DNA of 33,261 bases from CADCWK01 sp964244115 (GTDB lineage Bacteria; Chloroflexota; Chloroflexia; Thermomicrobiales; UBA6265): contig CAXTHM010000040.1 in the NCBI GenBank assembly GCA_964244115.1, forward strand, positions 1-33,261, written 5' to 3'. A program made the position numbers and the translations under genes. The notes beneath the pieces were generated by a model. That model was not told the DNA's origin and searched no databases. It worked only from the letters and a program-made list of their open reading frames with translations. Shown here piece by piece: positions 24,888 through 31,763 of this stretch. The first letter of the stretch is position 1. Each line of letters starts with the position of its first letter.

Positions 24888-25678
24888 AACCACTGGGCGA
24901 TGTCCTGCGCCGCATCCATCTCGTCGAACCGATCCGCCCGCCCGGCTACGAGCCGCCGATGGCGCCGGCTCCCACCTGCCTGGTCTGCAACGACGCCGGC
25001 TACCTGCGCCGAGACGTCCCACCGAGCCACCCCAGTTTCGGCAAGCTGATCCCGTGCGACTGCAAGGTCCGGGAGCAGAACGAGCGCCGCGCAAACGAGC
25101 TGGGCCGCATGTCAAACCTGGACGCCTTCACCTCCCAGACGTTCGACGAGTTCGACGGCTCGATCAGCGGGATCGACGAAGCGCTGCAGGCGGCTCGCGA
25201 CTACGCCGAGAACCCGGACGGCTGGCTGTTCCTCCACGGCCCGGTTGGGACTGGCAAGACCCACCTCGCCGTCGCGATCGCCAACGAGATGATGATCCGG
25301 CGCCCATCCGCACCGATCCTGTTCGCGGTCGTTCCCGACCTCCTCGATCATCTCCGCGCCACGTTCGACCCGAACAAGGGCATCGACTACGACGAGCGCT
25401 TCGAGCAGATCCGGCAGGCCGACCTCCTGATCCTCGACGACCTCGGCACCGAGAACACGACGCCGTGGGCGCGGGAGAAGCTGTTCCAGATCTTCAACCA
25501 CCGCTACAACCAGCGCCTCGCGACGGTCGTCACGTCCAACCACGACATCTACGAGATCGAGGATCGCGTCCGCAGCCGCCTGCTGGACCAGCGCCTGACG
25601 ACGGCGGTCTGGATCGACGCCGACGACTTTCGCCGACCGGCCTATCTCCCGGCCCCGCGCCCCCGCGGCAGGCGCTGA
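24884..25678 (+). CDS. DnaI/DnaC-like AAA+ helicase loader
   Basis: This 264-residue ATPase should load DnaB onto single-stranded DNA. An N-terminal zinc-binding motif is visible (C32, C35, C58, C60; TCLVC and IPCDC), as in Bacillus DnaI. The AAA+ core has Walker A GPVGTGKTHLA (K125), Walker B LLILDDLGTE, the sensor stretch TVVTSNHD and the arginine-finger region EDRVRSRLLD. IstB-type transposition helpers share this ATPase fold. The zinc motif and the position after dnaB and the DnaD-like gene favour a replication loader. A weak hairpin (25679-25685 with 25692-25698) follows the stop. Confidence 0.85.
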   Translation: MKPLGDVLRRIHLVEPIRPPGYEPPMAPAPTCLVCNDAGYLRRDVPPSHPSFGKLIPCDCKVREQNERRANELGRMSNLDAFTSQTFDEFDGSISGIDEALQAARDYAENPDGWLFLHGPVGTGKTHLAVAIANEMMIRRPSAPILFAVVPDLLDHLRATFDPNKGIDYDERFEQIRQADLLILDDLGTENTTPWAREKLFQIFNHRYNQRLATVVTSNHDIYEIEDRVRSRLLDQRLTTAVWIDADDFRRPAYLPAPRPRGRR

Positions 25679-25724
25679 GACCGGCCCATGAGCCGGTCGT
25701 CAGCCGGGTCGCCGATTAGGGGAG

Positions 25725-25733
25725 TGCTAGAAT
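25725..25733 (+). promoter_or_regulatory. extended -10 promoter of cdaA
   Basis: TGC precedes TAGAAT (25728-25733), a good extended -10. The -35 region is poor. The start would be near 25740, about 33 bases before the cdaA ATG, so cdaA-cdaR can be expressed apart from the dnaB operon. Confidence 0.5.
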
Positions 25734-25772
25734 GATCGCGTTGTCTCATTCATCTCTCGCCCCGGTGGTTGC

Positions 25773-26729
25773 ATGCCTGATGTCGGTTGGCTCGTCTACC
25801 GCCTCCTAGATCTCCGGACCCTGCTCGACATCGCCGTCGTGTCGATCATCATCTACTGGCTTCTGTGGGTCGCCCAGGGAACCCGGGCCACGCAGCTCCT
25901 CCGCGGCATCGTCATCCTGACGGCCGTCGTCTTCTTCCTCGCCAATACCCTCCAGCTCACGACGTTCAACTGGTTGCTCACGAAGCTCTGGCCGGCCCTG
26001 ATCGTCGCCGTCCCGATCATCTTCCAGCCGGAACTGCGCCGTGCCCTGGAGCAGCTCGGCCACACCGGTTCCTGGCTTCGGCCCCCCTTCCAGACCGCGA
26101 CGCCGCACGAGGCGCTGGACCGGATGGTGGACGAGATCGTCCGGGCCGGCGTCCAGCTCAGCCGGCAGCGGTTCGGCGCCCTGGTCGTGATCGAGCGCGA
26201 GACCGGCCTGCAGGACTTCGCCGATCGGGGTGTCCCGGTCGACGGCGAGCTCACCCGTCAGCTCCTGATCACGATCTTCTTCCCGAACTCGCCGCTGCAC
26301 GATGCCGCCGTGCTCGTCCGCGGCGACCGCATCGTCGCCGCCAGCGTCGTCCTGCCGCTGACCGACAACATCTCGGCCACCGGGCAACTGGGTACCCGAC
26401 ACCGGGCGGCGATCGGGATCACCGAGGAGTCCGACGCCCTGGCGGTCGTCGTCTCGGAGGAGACGGGGCAGATGTCGGTCGCCCACAACGGCCGCCTGAT
26501 CCGGAACCTGGACCAGGACCGCCTGCGCCGCGTCCTCAGATCCCTCCTGCGCCTCGATCGGCCGCAGAGCCGGACGACCACGTCATCGTGGGCGCAGATC
26601 GTCCAGAATCGCTTGTCCGATCCGACTCGCGCCGGCAACCGCCCGGCTCCCGTCGTGCCAGACGTCAAGATCGGCACACCCAAGCCGGCGGTGCGGCGGG
26701 ACGCCGATGCCAGCAAAGTGATCCAGTGA
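25773..26729 (+). CDS. cdaA: membrane diadenylate cyclase CdaA (c-di-AMP synthase)
   Basis: It condenses two ATP into cyclic di-AMP. Three membrane helices (~residues 16-35, 43-60, 72-86) are followed by a short coil and the DAC domain (~105-245). Family motifs are FQPELRRALEQLG, the ATP-binding FFPNSPLHD (D177) and GTRHRAAIGITEESDA with R209-H210-R211, then VVSEETG. The conserved Asp-Gly-Ala motif here reads D177-A178-A179, a Gly to Ala change in an otherwise standard active site. The 318 residues include a ~65-residue polar tail longer than in Bacillus CdaA. The next gene is the usual partner cdaR; glmM, often third in the operon, is absent. Confidence 0.93.
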   Translation: MPDVGWLVYRLLDLRTLLDIAVVSIIIYWLLWVAQGTRATQLLRGIVILTAVVFFLANTLQLTTFNWLLTKLWPALIVAVPIIFQPELRRALEQLGHTGSWLRPPFQTATPHEALDRMVDEIVRAGVQLSRQRFGALVVIERETGLQDFADRGVPVDGELTRQLLITIFFPNSPLHDAAVLVRGDRIVAASVVLPLTDNISATGQLGTRHRAAIGITEESDALAVVVSEETGQMSVAHNGRLIRNLDQDRLRRVLRSLLRLDRPQSRTTTSSWAQIVQNRLSDPTRAGNRPAPVVPDVKIGTPKPAVRRDADASKVIQ

Positions 26730-26777
26730 CGCTCTTTCCTCGGTCAGGCCGAGTGACCAGATGAAGTCAGGCGCCCG

Positions 26778-28052
26778 ATGAACCTTGCGCAATTCCGACC
26801 GGGCCGCAGTGTCCTGCTCCGCGTCGTCCTCTCGGTCATCCTGTCGGTCCTGCTCTGGGGCTGGGTAACGAGTCTGGCCGACCCGGAGCTCTCTCGCTCG
26901 GCATCGAACGTCCGCGTCGCCAATGGGGTTCCGGGGGAAGGGCTCGTCGTCTCGACGACCCAGATCGTCGCGGACGTCAACGCGTCCGGGCCGGAATCGG
27001 TCATCGAGGATTTCACCAACAGCAGCCTGGCCCTGACGCTGGACCTCGGCGGCATCGACCAGCCGGGGACCTACACGGTCCCGATCGTTCCGATCGACCA
27101 GCGGCGCTTCATCCACTACGACGTCACACCCGCGACCACGTCGATCGTCGTCGATGACCTCATCAGCAGGGTCTTCCCGGTCGACGTGGAGACCCTTCCC
27201 GCCGGCCAGAACGATCGGCAGGTCACCGGCCAGCGGCTCTCGGTCCCGGAAGTGACCGTCAGCGGCCCACGCAGCATCATGGACACGATCGTCAGGACCC
27301 AGGTCGATGTCGACATCACCGGTCAGAACGGCGAGTTCTCCGTGACCGCGCCGGTCTACGCGGTCACGGTCGACGGGAACGAGATCGACTCCACGATCCA
27401 GAACGTCACCATCAACCCGTCCTATGTTGACCTGACGATCGCGGTGCAGTCGATCGGCCGCGAGGTCACCATCCTGGCCGACGTCGTGGGCTCTCCGGCG
27501 GAGGGGTTCGAGCAGCGGACATCGACCACCACCCCGCGGACCGTGCGCCTCTCCGGGCCAGCGGACGTGCTGGCGAACCTGACATTCGTGGAGACCGAGT
27601 CGGTCGACATCAGCGGCGCCACCCAGACGCTCTCCACCGACGTCGGAATCGCCAACCTCCCGGAGGGGGTCCAGCTGATCGAACCGGCCAACGGGCTCGT
27701 CTCGGTGATCGTCCAGATCCAGCAGCAGAGCGTCGATCAGACGCTTCCCAACCTGCCGGTGACGATCACCGGCGCGTCGCCTGACGTCATCGTCACGGCC
27801 AGCCCGGCGCAAGTCAGCATCGAGATCTCGGCGTCATCGTCACAGGTCCCGGACCTCGTTAATGGCGCCATCACCGTCTCGATCGACGTCACGGGCCTGA
27901 CGCCAGGCACCTACTCGCTGACCCCGACCGTGATCGTCCCGGCGGGCGTCGAGTGGGACTCGGTCACGCCTTCAACCGTCGACATCACGGTAGCCAGCGC
28001 CGGAAGCACTGCCCAGCCAACCACCATCGCCACACCGATCACTGGCGGGTAA
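26778..28052 (+). CDS. cdaR: YbbR-domain protein, CdaA regulator
   Basis: This is a membrane-anchored regulator of c-di-AMP synthesis. One N-terminal membrane helix (~residues 14-33, LRVVLSVILSVLLWGWVTSL) is followed by about four YbbR repeats of ~85-90 residues on the outer face. Each ends with a pattern such as TVSGPRSIMDTI or RLSGPADVLANL plus a VDLTIAV-like strand. The last repeat ends in a Thr/Ala-rich tail. At 424 residues it has a typical CdaR length. It lies 48 bases after cdaA, the conserved pairing; CdaR binds CdaA and tunes its activity in Firmicutes. Confidence 0.88.
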   Translation: MNLAQFRPGRSVLLRVVLSVILSVLLWGWVTSLADPELSRSASNVRVANGVPGEGLVVSTTQIVADVNASGPESVIEDFTNSSLALTLDLGGIDQPGTYTVPIVPIDQRRFIHYDVTPATTSIVVDDLISRVFPVDVETLPAGQNDRQVTGQRLSVPEVTVSGPRSIMDTIVRTQVDVDITGQNGEFSVTAPVYAVTVDGNEIDSTIQNVTINPSYVDLTIAVQSIGREVTILADVVGSPAEGFEQRTSTTTPRTVRLSGPADVLANLTFVETESVDISGATQTLSTDVGIANLPEGVQLIEPANGLVSVIVQIQQQSVDQTLPNLPVTITGASPDVIVTASPAQVSIEISASSSQVPDLVNGAITVSIDVTGLTPGTYSLTPTVIVPAGVEWDSVTPSTVDITVASAGSTAQPTTIATPITGG

Positions 28053-28103
28053 GTTCGGCACAGCCACATCGATCAACTCTCGGCCACTGACCGGACACAT
28101 CGA

Positions 28104-28129
28104 CGCCGCCGGGAATTATCCCGGCGGCG
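28104..28129. terminator. hairpin between convergent cdaR and ANTAR regulator genes
   Basis: An 11-bp stem (28104-28114 with 28119-28129, arm CGCCGCCGGGA) with loop ATTA lies 51 bases after cdaR and 33 bases before the opposing gene's stop. It could serve both strands. Neither side has a real U-run (ACTTCATCC on plus). Confidence 0.55.
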
Positions 28130-28162
28130 ACTTCATCCGTTCCTGGTTCAAGGGAGGTCTGC

Positions 28163-28792
28163 TCAAGCCTCGTCACCTGCCGCGCTGCGCATGTCCATCT
28201 CATGGGTGAGCAGGATCGCCTCGGCGACATCTCGCATCGACTTGCGTGCGTCCATCGACGTCTTGCGGATACGATGGAAGGCCTCGGACTCCTTGAGCCC
28301 GTAGACCTCCATCAGGACACCCTTGGCCCGCTCGATCTGCTTGCGGGCTTCGAGGGCTTCCTTGAGGTCACCGAGCTCGCGCTCCAGGGACCGGAACTCC
28401 TCGAACCGGGCCAGCGAGAGCTCGATCACCGGCATGAGTTCGGCCTCACGGAACGGCTTGACGACGTAGCCAACGACGCCGGCCTCCTTGGCCCGCTCGA
28501 CGAGCGCCTGGTCGCTGTAGGCCGTAAGGAGGACGACCGGCGCGATCTGCTCGCGGGTCAACTCCTCCGCCGCAGCGATGCCGTCGAGGTCCGGCATCTT
28601 GATGTCCATGATCATCAGGTCGGGCTGGAGCTTGCGCGCCAGGTCGAGGGCGCTCCGCCCATCGCCCGCTTCGGCGATGACATCGTACCCGAGGTGCGTC
28701 AGCATCTCCCTCAGATCGAGTCGAATCAGCGACTCATCGTCGGCAATGATGATGCGATACCGCTTGCCTGCCGTTGTGGATGCACTTCTCAT
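28163..28792 (-). CDS. response regulator with ANTAR RNA-binding domain (PdtaR-like)
   Basis: The receiver domain (~12-128) has D18-D19, phospho-acceptor D63 (MIMDIKMPDLDG), T90 and K112 (VVKPF). A coiled linker (~130-150, LERELGDLKEALEARKQIERAKG) leads into the ANTAR domain (~146-200, AKGVLMEVYGLKESEAFHRIRKTSMDARKSMRDVAEAI). Such proteins bind paired hexaloop RNA hairpins and prevent transcription termination after phosphorylation. The length of 209 residues matches mycobacterial PdtaR. I chose ATG 28792 (MRSASTTAGK); a longer reading to 28849 is less likely. No PdtaS-like kinase is adjacent. The gene lies downstream of tRNA-Pro on the same strand. Confidence 0.9.
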   Translation of the reverse strand: MRSASTTAGKRYRIIIADDESLIRLDLREMLTHLGYDVIAEAGDGRSALDLARKLQPDLMIMDIKMPDLDGIAAAEELTREQIAPVVLLTAYSDQALVERAKEAGVVGYVVKPFREAELMPVIELSLARFEEFRSLERELGDLKEALEARKQIERAKGVLMEVYGLKESEAFHRIRKTSMDARKSMRDVAEAILLTHEMDMRSAAGDEA

Positions 28793-28909
28793 GGTCTCAC
28801 CATCGACAACGCCGCTCCATCGGGGCGTCCCGATGTTCCCGGCCGCCAACCGCCTCTGGTCACGGCTCCCCGACGGCCTCGCCGTCCCTGTCCCTGAATC
28901 GCATATCTC

Positions 28910-28986
28910 TGGTCGGGGTGAGAGGATTTGAACCTCCGACCACTAGTCCCCCAGACTAGTGCGCTACCGGACTGCGCCACACCCCG
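28910..28986 (-). tRNA. tRNA-Pro (anticodon GGG)
   Basis: Read on the minus strand, the acceptor CGGGGTG (from 28986) pairs with CACCCCG. The anticodon stem CTAGT/ACTAG encloses CTGGGGG, so the anticodon is GGG, reading CCC and CCT. The T-arm is GGAGG-TTCAAAT-CCTCT. The discriminator A is at 28913 and CCA is encoded at 28912-28910. Confidence 0.95.
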
Positions 28987-28995
28987 CAGTGAACG

Positions 28996-29004
28996 AGTAT
29001 AGCA
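28996..29004 (-). promoter_or_regulatory. extended -10 promoter of tRNA-Pro
   Basis: On the minus strand TGC directly precedes TATACT (29001 down to 28996), nine bases before the mature tRNA, so the leader would be only a few bases long. There is no good -35 box. Transcripts may continue into the ANTAR regulator gene. Confidence 0.55.
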
Positions 29005-29045
29005 CGCCTTTTCCGCCTGACCGGCACCCATGCAGGGGGCCGGAC

Positions 29046-29064
29046 GGACCGTTGGGAACGGTCC
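29046..29064 (-). repeat. second hairpin after rplL
   Basis: GGACCGTT (29046-29053) and AACGGTCC (29057-29064) enclose GGG. It lies directly after the main rplL hairpin in the direction of transcription and has no U-tract. It may reinforce termination before the tRNA-Pro promoter. Confidence 0.4.
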
Positions 29065-29070
29065 AGGAAT

Positions 29071-29107
29071 GGAGATCCGCGGCGGGGCGAACCCACCACG
29101 GATCTCC
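29071..29107 (-). terminator. terminator-like hairpin after rplL
   Basis: A 9-bp outer stem (GGAGATCCG 29071-29079 with CGGATCTCC 29099-29107) continues inward to a GGG/CCC-closed tetraloop. It begins 17 bases past the rplL stop. On the minus strand it is followed by ATTCC, so the U-tract is poor. It probably ends the ribosomal protein transcript. Confidence 0.55.
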
Positions 29108-29124
29108 TGACGCGCAGAGACGAG

Positions 29125-29508
29125 CTACTTGACCTCGGCCTTGGCGCCGGCGTCCTGGAGCTTGGTCTTGGCGGCCTCGGCCTCCTCCTTGGTCACGCCC
29201 TCGCGGACGTTCTTCGGAGCGCCTTCGACGAGATCCTTGGCCTCCTTGAGGCCGAGGCTCGTCAGCTCGCGGACGGCCTTGATGACCTGGATCTTGTTTG
29301 CGCCGATCTCGGTCAGCACGACGTCGAACTCGGTCTTCTCTTCCTCGACGACAGCGGCAGCACCACCGGCGGCGGCAGCGCCACCGCCGACGGCAACCGG
29401 AGCGGCGGCGCTCACGCCCCAGCGCTCTTCGAGGGTCTTGACGAGCTCGTTGATCTGCAGGACGGTCATGGACTCGAGCTGCTCGATCAGGGTATTGCTA
29501 TCGGCCAC
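29125..29508 (-). CDS. rplL: 50S ribosomal protein L7/L12 (bL12)
   Basis: This is the stalk protein that recruits translation GTPases. The N-terminal dimerisation helices (DSNTLIEQLESMTVLQINELVKTLEERWGV), the Ala/Gly/Val-rich hinge (~35-58) and the conserved C-terminal domain (EKTEFDVVL, KIQVIKAVRELTSLGLKEAKDLVEGAP) are complete. It has 127 residues. No ATG fits the N-terminus; GTG 29508 follows GGAGAG at a short spacing and gives the expected start, V(M)ADSNT. It follows rplJ after 99 bases that contain a strong hairpin. Confidence 0.96.
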   Translation of the reverse strand: MADSNTLIEQLESMTVLQINELVKTLEERWGVSAAAPVAVGGGAAAAGGAAAVVEEEKTEFDVVLTEIGANKIQVIKAVRELTSLGLKEAKDLVEGAPKNVREGVTKEEAEAAKTKLQDAGAKAEVK

Positions 29509-29576
29509 GGGTCTCTCCTTGACGGTGCCTCGGTCATTCGCGGGCACCAGATCGTATTCGGGGTCTGGGATCATAG

Positions 29577-29599
29577 CGCGGGATGCCACGCACCCCGCG
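29577..29599 (-). repeat. hairpin in the rplJ-rplL intergenic region
   Basis: A 10-bp stem with one G-U pair (29577-29586 with 29590-29599) and a 3-base loop begins 9 bases after the rplJ stop on the minus strand. No U-tract follows. It could be an mRNA processing or stability site that helps make L7/L12 in excess over L10. Confidence 0.45.
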
Positions 29600-29607
29600 A
29601 TCGGGAA

Positions 29608-30159
29608 TCAGTCGGCGGCGATCTCGTCGCTGTCCGAACCACCGCCACCGAGCGCGTCGGAGCGGGCCTTGAGCACGTACGCCAGCGAGCGGGACGGGCC
29701 ACTGAGGACACCGACCGTGCGCGACAGCGGCGAGGCCAGAAGACCGACCAGCTTGCCACGGAGTTCGATCATCGGTGGCAGCGAAGCGAGTGCCTCGACT
29801 TCCTCGATGCTGATCGCCGTCGTGCCAAGGGACGCGCCCTTGACGGTCAGGATGCGGGACGTGCGGACGAAATCGGAGACGGCCTTAGCCGCCCCGACGA
29901 TGTCGCCGTACGCCATGACCAGCGCGGTCGGGCCTTCGAGGATTGAATCGAGACCATCGATGCCGACCTTGTTGGCCGAGATCCGAACCAGCGTGTTCTT
30001 GGCGACACGAAACTCAGCGTCCAGCGGACGCAGCGTGGTCCGGAACGCCTGGAGCTCGGCGACTCCCAGGCCACGATAGTCCGTGACGATCGTGAGCTGG
30101 GCGCGACCGAGCGATTCGGTCAGCTCGTCGATGACGAGGGCCTTTGCTTGTGTAGGCAA
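29608..30159 (-). CDS. rplJ: 50S ribosomal protein L10 (uL10)
   Basis: This protein anchors the L7/L12 dimers on the stalk base. Hallmarks are LTIVTDYRGLGVAELQAFRTTLR, FRVAKNTLVRISA, LEGPTALVMAYGD and SLPPMIELRGKLVGLLASPLSRTVGVL. The C-terminal helix that binds L12 is followed by an acidic/Gly tail. The start is inferred as TTG 30159: it lies 8 bases after a perfect AGGAGG and gives the normal N-terminus (M)PTQAKALVIDEL; no ATG fits. The length of 183 residues is normal. An L10-type leader and attenuator precede it. Confidence 0.95.
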   Translation of the reverse strand: MPTQAKALVIDELTESLGRAQLTIVTDYRGLGVAELQAFRTTLRPLDAEFRVAKNTLVRISANKVGIDGLDSILEGPTALVMAYGDIVGAAKAVSDFVRTSRILTVKGASLGTTAISIEEVEALASLPPMIELRGKLVGLLASPLSRTVGVLSGPSRSLAYVLKARSDALGGGGSDSDEIAAD

Positions 30160-30218
30160 ATGCGTTACCTCCTTTCCGTAGGGATCGATCCAGACGATGG
30201 CAGCTGAGTGATCTTGGG

Positions 30219-30263
30219 AAAAAGCAATCGCGCCCTGGCTCGCCTGATGGCGCAGGGCGCGAT
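30219..30263 (-). terminator. U-tract hairpin in the rplJ leader (attenuator)
   Basis: On the minus strand ATCGCGCCCTG (30263-30253) pairs with CAGGGCGCGAT (30237-30227) over 11 bp, with an inner CGCC/GGCG hairpin, then TGCTTTTT (T-run 30223-30219). It lies between the L10-binding-like leader and the rplJ ribosome binding site. It is therefore placed as an attenuator rather than as the end of rplA. Confidence 0.8.
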
Positions 30264-30297
30264 GCGATGACACGGGGTGTCTATCGGCAACGATCCT

Positions 30298-30352
30298 GAG
30301 CCTCGGTCGGGATTATGCGCCCCCTACAGGGAGCACACCGACGGTCTGGGGC
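30298..30352 (-). promoter_or_regulatory. ribosomal protein L10 leader-like element
   Basis: On the minus strand the segment reads AGACCGTCGGTG, an apical hairpin GTGCTCCC-TGTA-GGGGGCGC (30336-30329 with 30324-30317), then CATAATCCCGACCGAGG. The GTCGG/CCGAC stem and the AGAC and CCGAGG flanks resemble the Rfam L10 leader with its kink-turn, which binds the L10(L12)4 complex. The element sits 150-190 bases upstream of rplJ and upstream of a U-tract hairpin, the arrangement used for autogenous attenuation in Bacillus. This was matched from memory, not by a covariance search. Confidence 0.65.
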
Positions 30353-30436
30353 CGGAGAGCGGCTATTCGATTGCGGTCCCGAGGAGCCACACAGCGGCCG
30401 GTTCAGGAATCGTCGCTCGCGATGACGGGCGTGGGC

Positions 30437-31159
30437 CTAGTTGGCGTTCGTCGCATTCGCGAACGCGGCGTTGACATCCAGCGCTACGCCCGGACTCATC
30501 GTCGTAGCGACGGTGAGTGTACGGCAGTAGATACCCTTGCTGCCAGACGGCTTGGCCCGATTGACCGCATCGACCACCGCGTAGAGGTTCTCGCGAAGCT
30601 GCTCGTCGCTGAAGCTCTTGCGGCCGATCGGCGCGTGGACGATCCCGGTTCGGTCGTTGCGGAACTCGATCCGGCCGCCCTTGAGTTCGCGGATCACGCC
30701 GGCGAGGTCGTCCGGCGAGCGAACCACCGTACCGGACCGCGGGTTCGGCATCAGGCCACGGCGACCGAGGATGCGACCCAGGCCACCGACCTTGCCCATC
30801 TGGTCGGCCATGGCGATGGTGGCGTCGAACTCCAGCCAGCCGTCCTGGATGCGGCTGACGAGTTCATCGCTGCCCGCGAAGTCGGCACCGGCATCGAGCG
30901 CGATGCGCTCGGCCTCACCGGCCGCGAAGACCAGCACCCGGACGACCTTGCCCGTCCCATGCGGCAGGATGGCGGTCGTGCGGACGTTCTGGTCGGCCTG
31001 ACGGGGGTCGATGCCGAGGCGGAAGTGCACCTCGACCGTCTCGTCGAAGTTGGCGAAGGCGACGTCCTTCACCAGGGCGAGGCCCTCATCGGGGGAATAG
31101 AGCCTGCCCGCTTCGACCTTCTTCTCCGCGTCGGAGAACTTCTTGCCGTGTCGTGCCAT
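30437..31159 (-). CDS. rplA: 50S ribosomal protein L1 (uL1)
   Basis: It forms the L1 stalk that guides deacylated tRNA out of the E site. The sequence is complete at 240 residues, with MARHGKKFSDAEKKVEAGRLYSPDEGLALVK, the FDETVEVHFRLGIDPRQADQNVRTT region, and the signature GRILGRRGLMPNPRSGTVV. In many bacteria L1 also represses its own rplK-rplA message. GAGGAG precedes ATG 31159. It follows rplK by 84 bases, and the rplJ leader lies downstream. Confidence 0.97.
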   Translation of the reverse strand: MARHGKKFSDAEKKVEAGRLYSPDEGLALVKDVAFANFDETVEVHFRLGIDPRQADQNVRTTAILPHGTGKVVRVLVFAAGEAERIALDAGADFAGSDELVSRIQDGWLEFDATIAMADQMGKVGGLGRILGRRGLMPNPRSGTVVRSPDDLAGVIRELKGGRIEFRNDRTGIVHAPIGRKSFSDEQLRENLYAVVDAVNRAKPSGSKGIYCRTLTVATTMSPGVALDVNAAFANATNAN

Positions 31160-31243
31160 ATCTGATTACTCCTCGTGGTCTGGCGGGACCGTGGTCCCTT
31201 CCACCGCAATAGGAACGAAAGCCAAGTGGGGCTAGAGAGTCGC

Positions 31244-31666
31244 CTAGGCGACCTCGATCCCCATGCTGCGGGCCGTACCCTCGATCTGGAGGACGGCGCC
31301 CTCGATGTTGACCGCGTTGAGGTCCTTCATCTTGAGCTCGGCGATCTCGCGGATCTGGTCAGCGGTGATCTTCGCGACCTTGGTCGTCCGCGGGTTGTTG
31401 GACCCCTTGTCGATCCCGGCGGCGCGACGCAGGAGGTCGGCGGCCGGCGGAGTCTTGGTGACGAAGGAGAACGAGCGGTCTTCATAGACGGTGATCACCA
31501 CCGGGATGATCTGCCCAGCCTGGGCGGCCGTGCGCTCGTTGTATTCCTTGACGAAGTTCATGATCGCGACACCGTGCTGACCGAGCGCGGGACCGATCGG
31601 CGGGGCCGGGGTGGCCTTGCCAGCCGGGATCTGCAACTTGACGTAGGCGCGTACTCGCTTGGCCAT
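31244..31666 (-). CDS. rplK: 50S ribosomal protein L11 (uL11)
   Basis: It shapes the GTPase-associated centre with 23S rRNA and is needed for RelA activation in many species. The Pro-rich N-terminal signature KLQIPAGKATPAPPIGPALGQHGVAIMNFVKEYN and the rRNA-binding C-terminal domain are complete in 140 residues. ATG 31666 (MAKRVRAYVKL) follows GGAGAG; an upstream in-frame ATG at 31687 adds a non-conserved stretch. It lies 115 bases after nusG, with its own likely promoter and leader hairpin. Confidence 0.97.
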   Translation of the reverse strand: MAKRVRAYVKLQIPAGKATPAPPIGPALGQHGVAIMNFVKEYNERTAAQAGQIIPVVITVYEDRSFSFVTKTPPAADLLRRAAGIDKGSNNPRTTKVAKITADQIREIAELKMKDLNAVNIEGAVLQIEGTARSMGIEVA

Positions 31667-31721
31667 GGTCTCTCCATTTCGACACAACGCCGCCCATTAG
31701 CCGGGCCGCGTGAACGCAAAG

Positions 31722-31750
31722 CGGCTCCCGGGCCGCAAACCCGGGAGCCG
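31722..31750 (-). repeat. 11-bp hairpin in the nusG-rplK interval
   Basis: CGGCTCCCGGG (31722-31732) and CCCGGGAGCCG (31740-31750) enclose a 7-base loop. On the minus strand it is followed by CTTTGCG, too weak to be a convincing terminator. It would be either the 3' end of the secE-nusG message or, with the promoter at 31764-31772, a structured leader of rplK-rplA where L1 or L11 control could act. Confidence 0.5.
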
Positions 31751-31763
31751 GTTTCGACGAATC

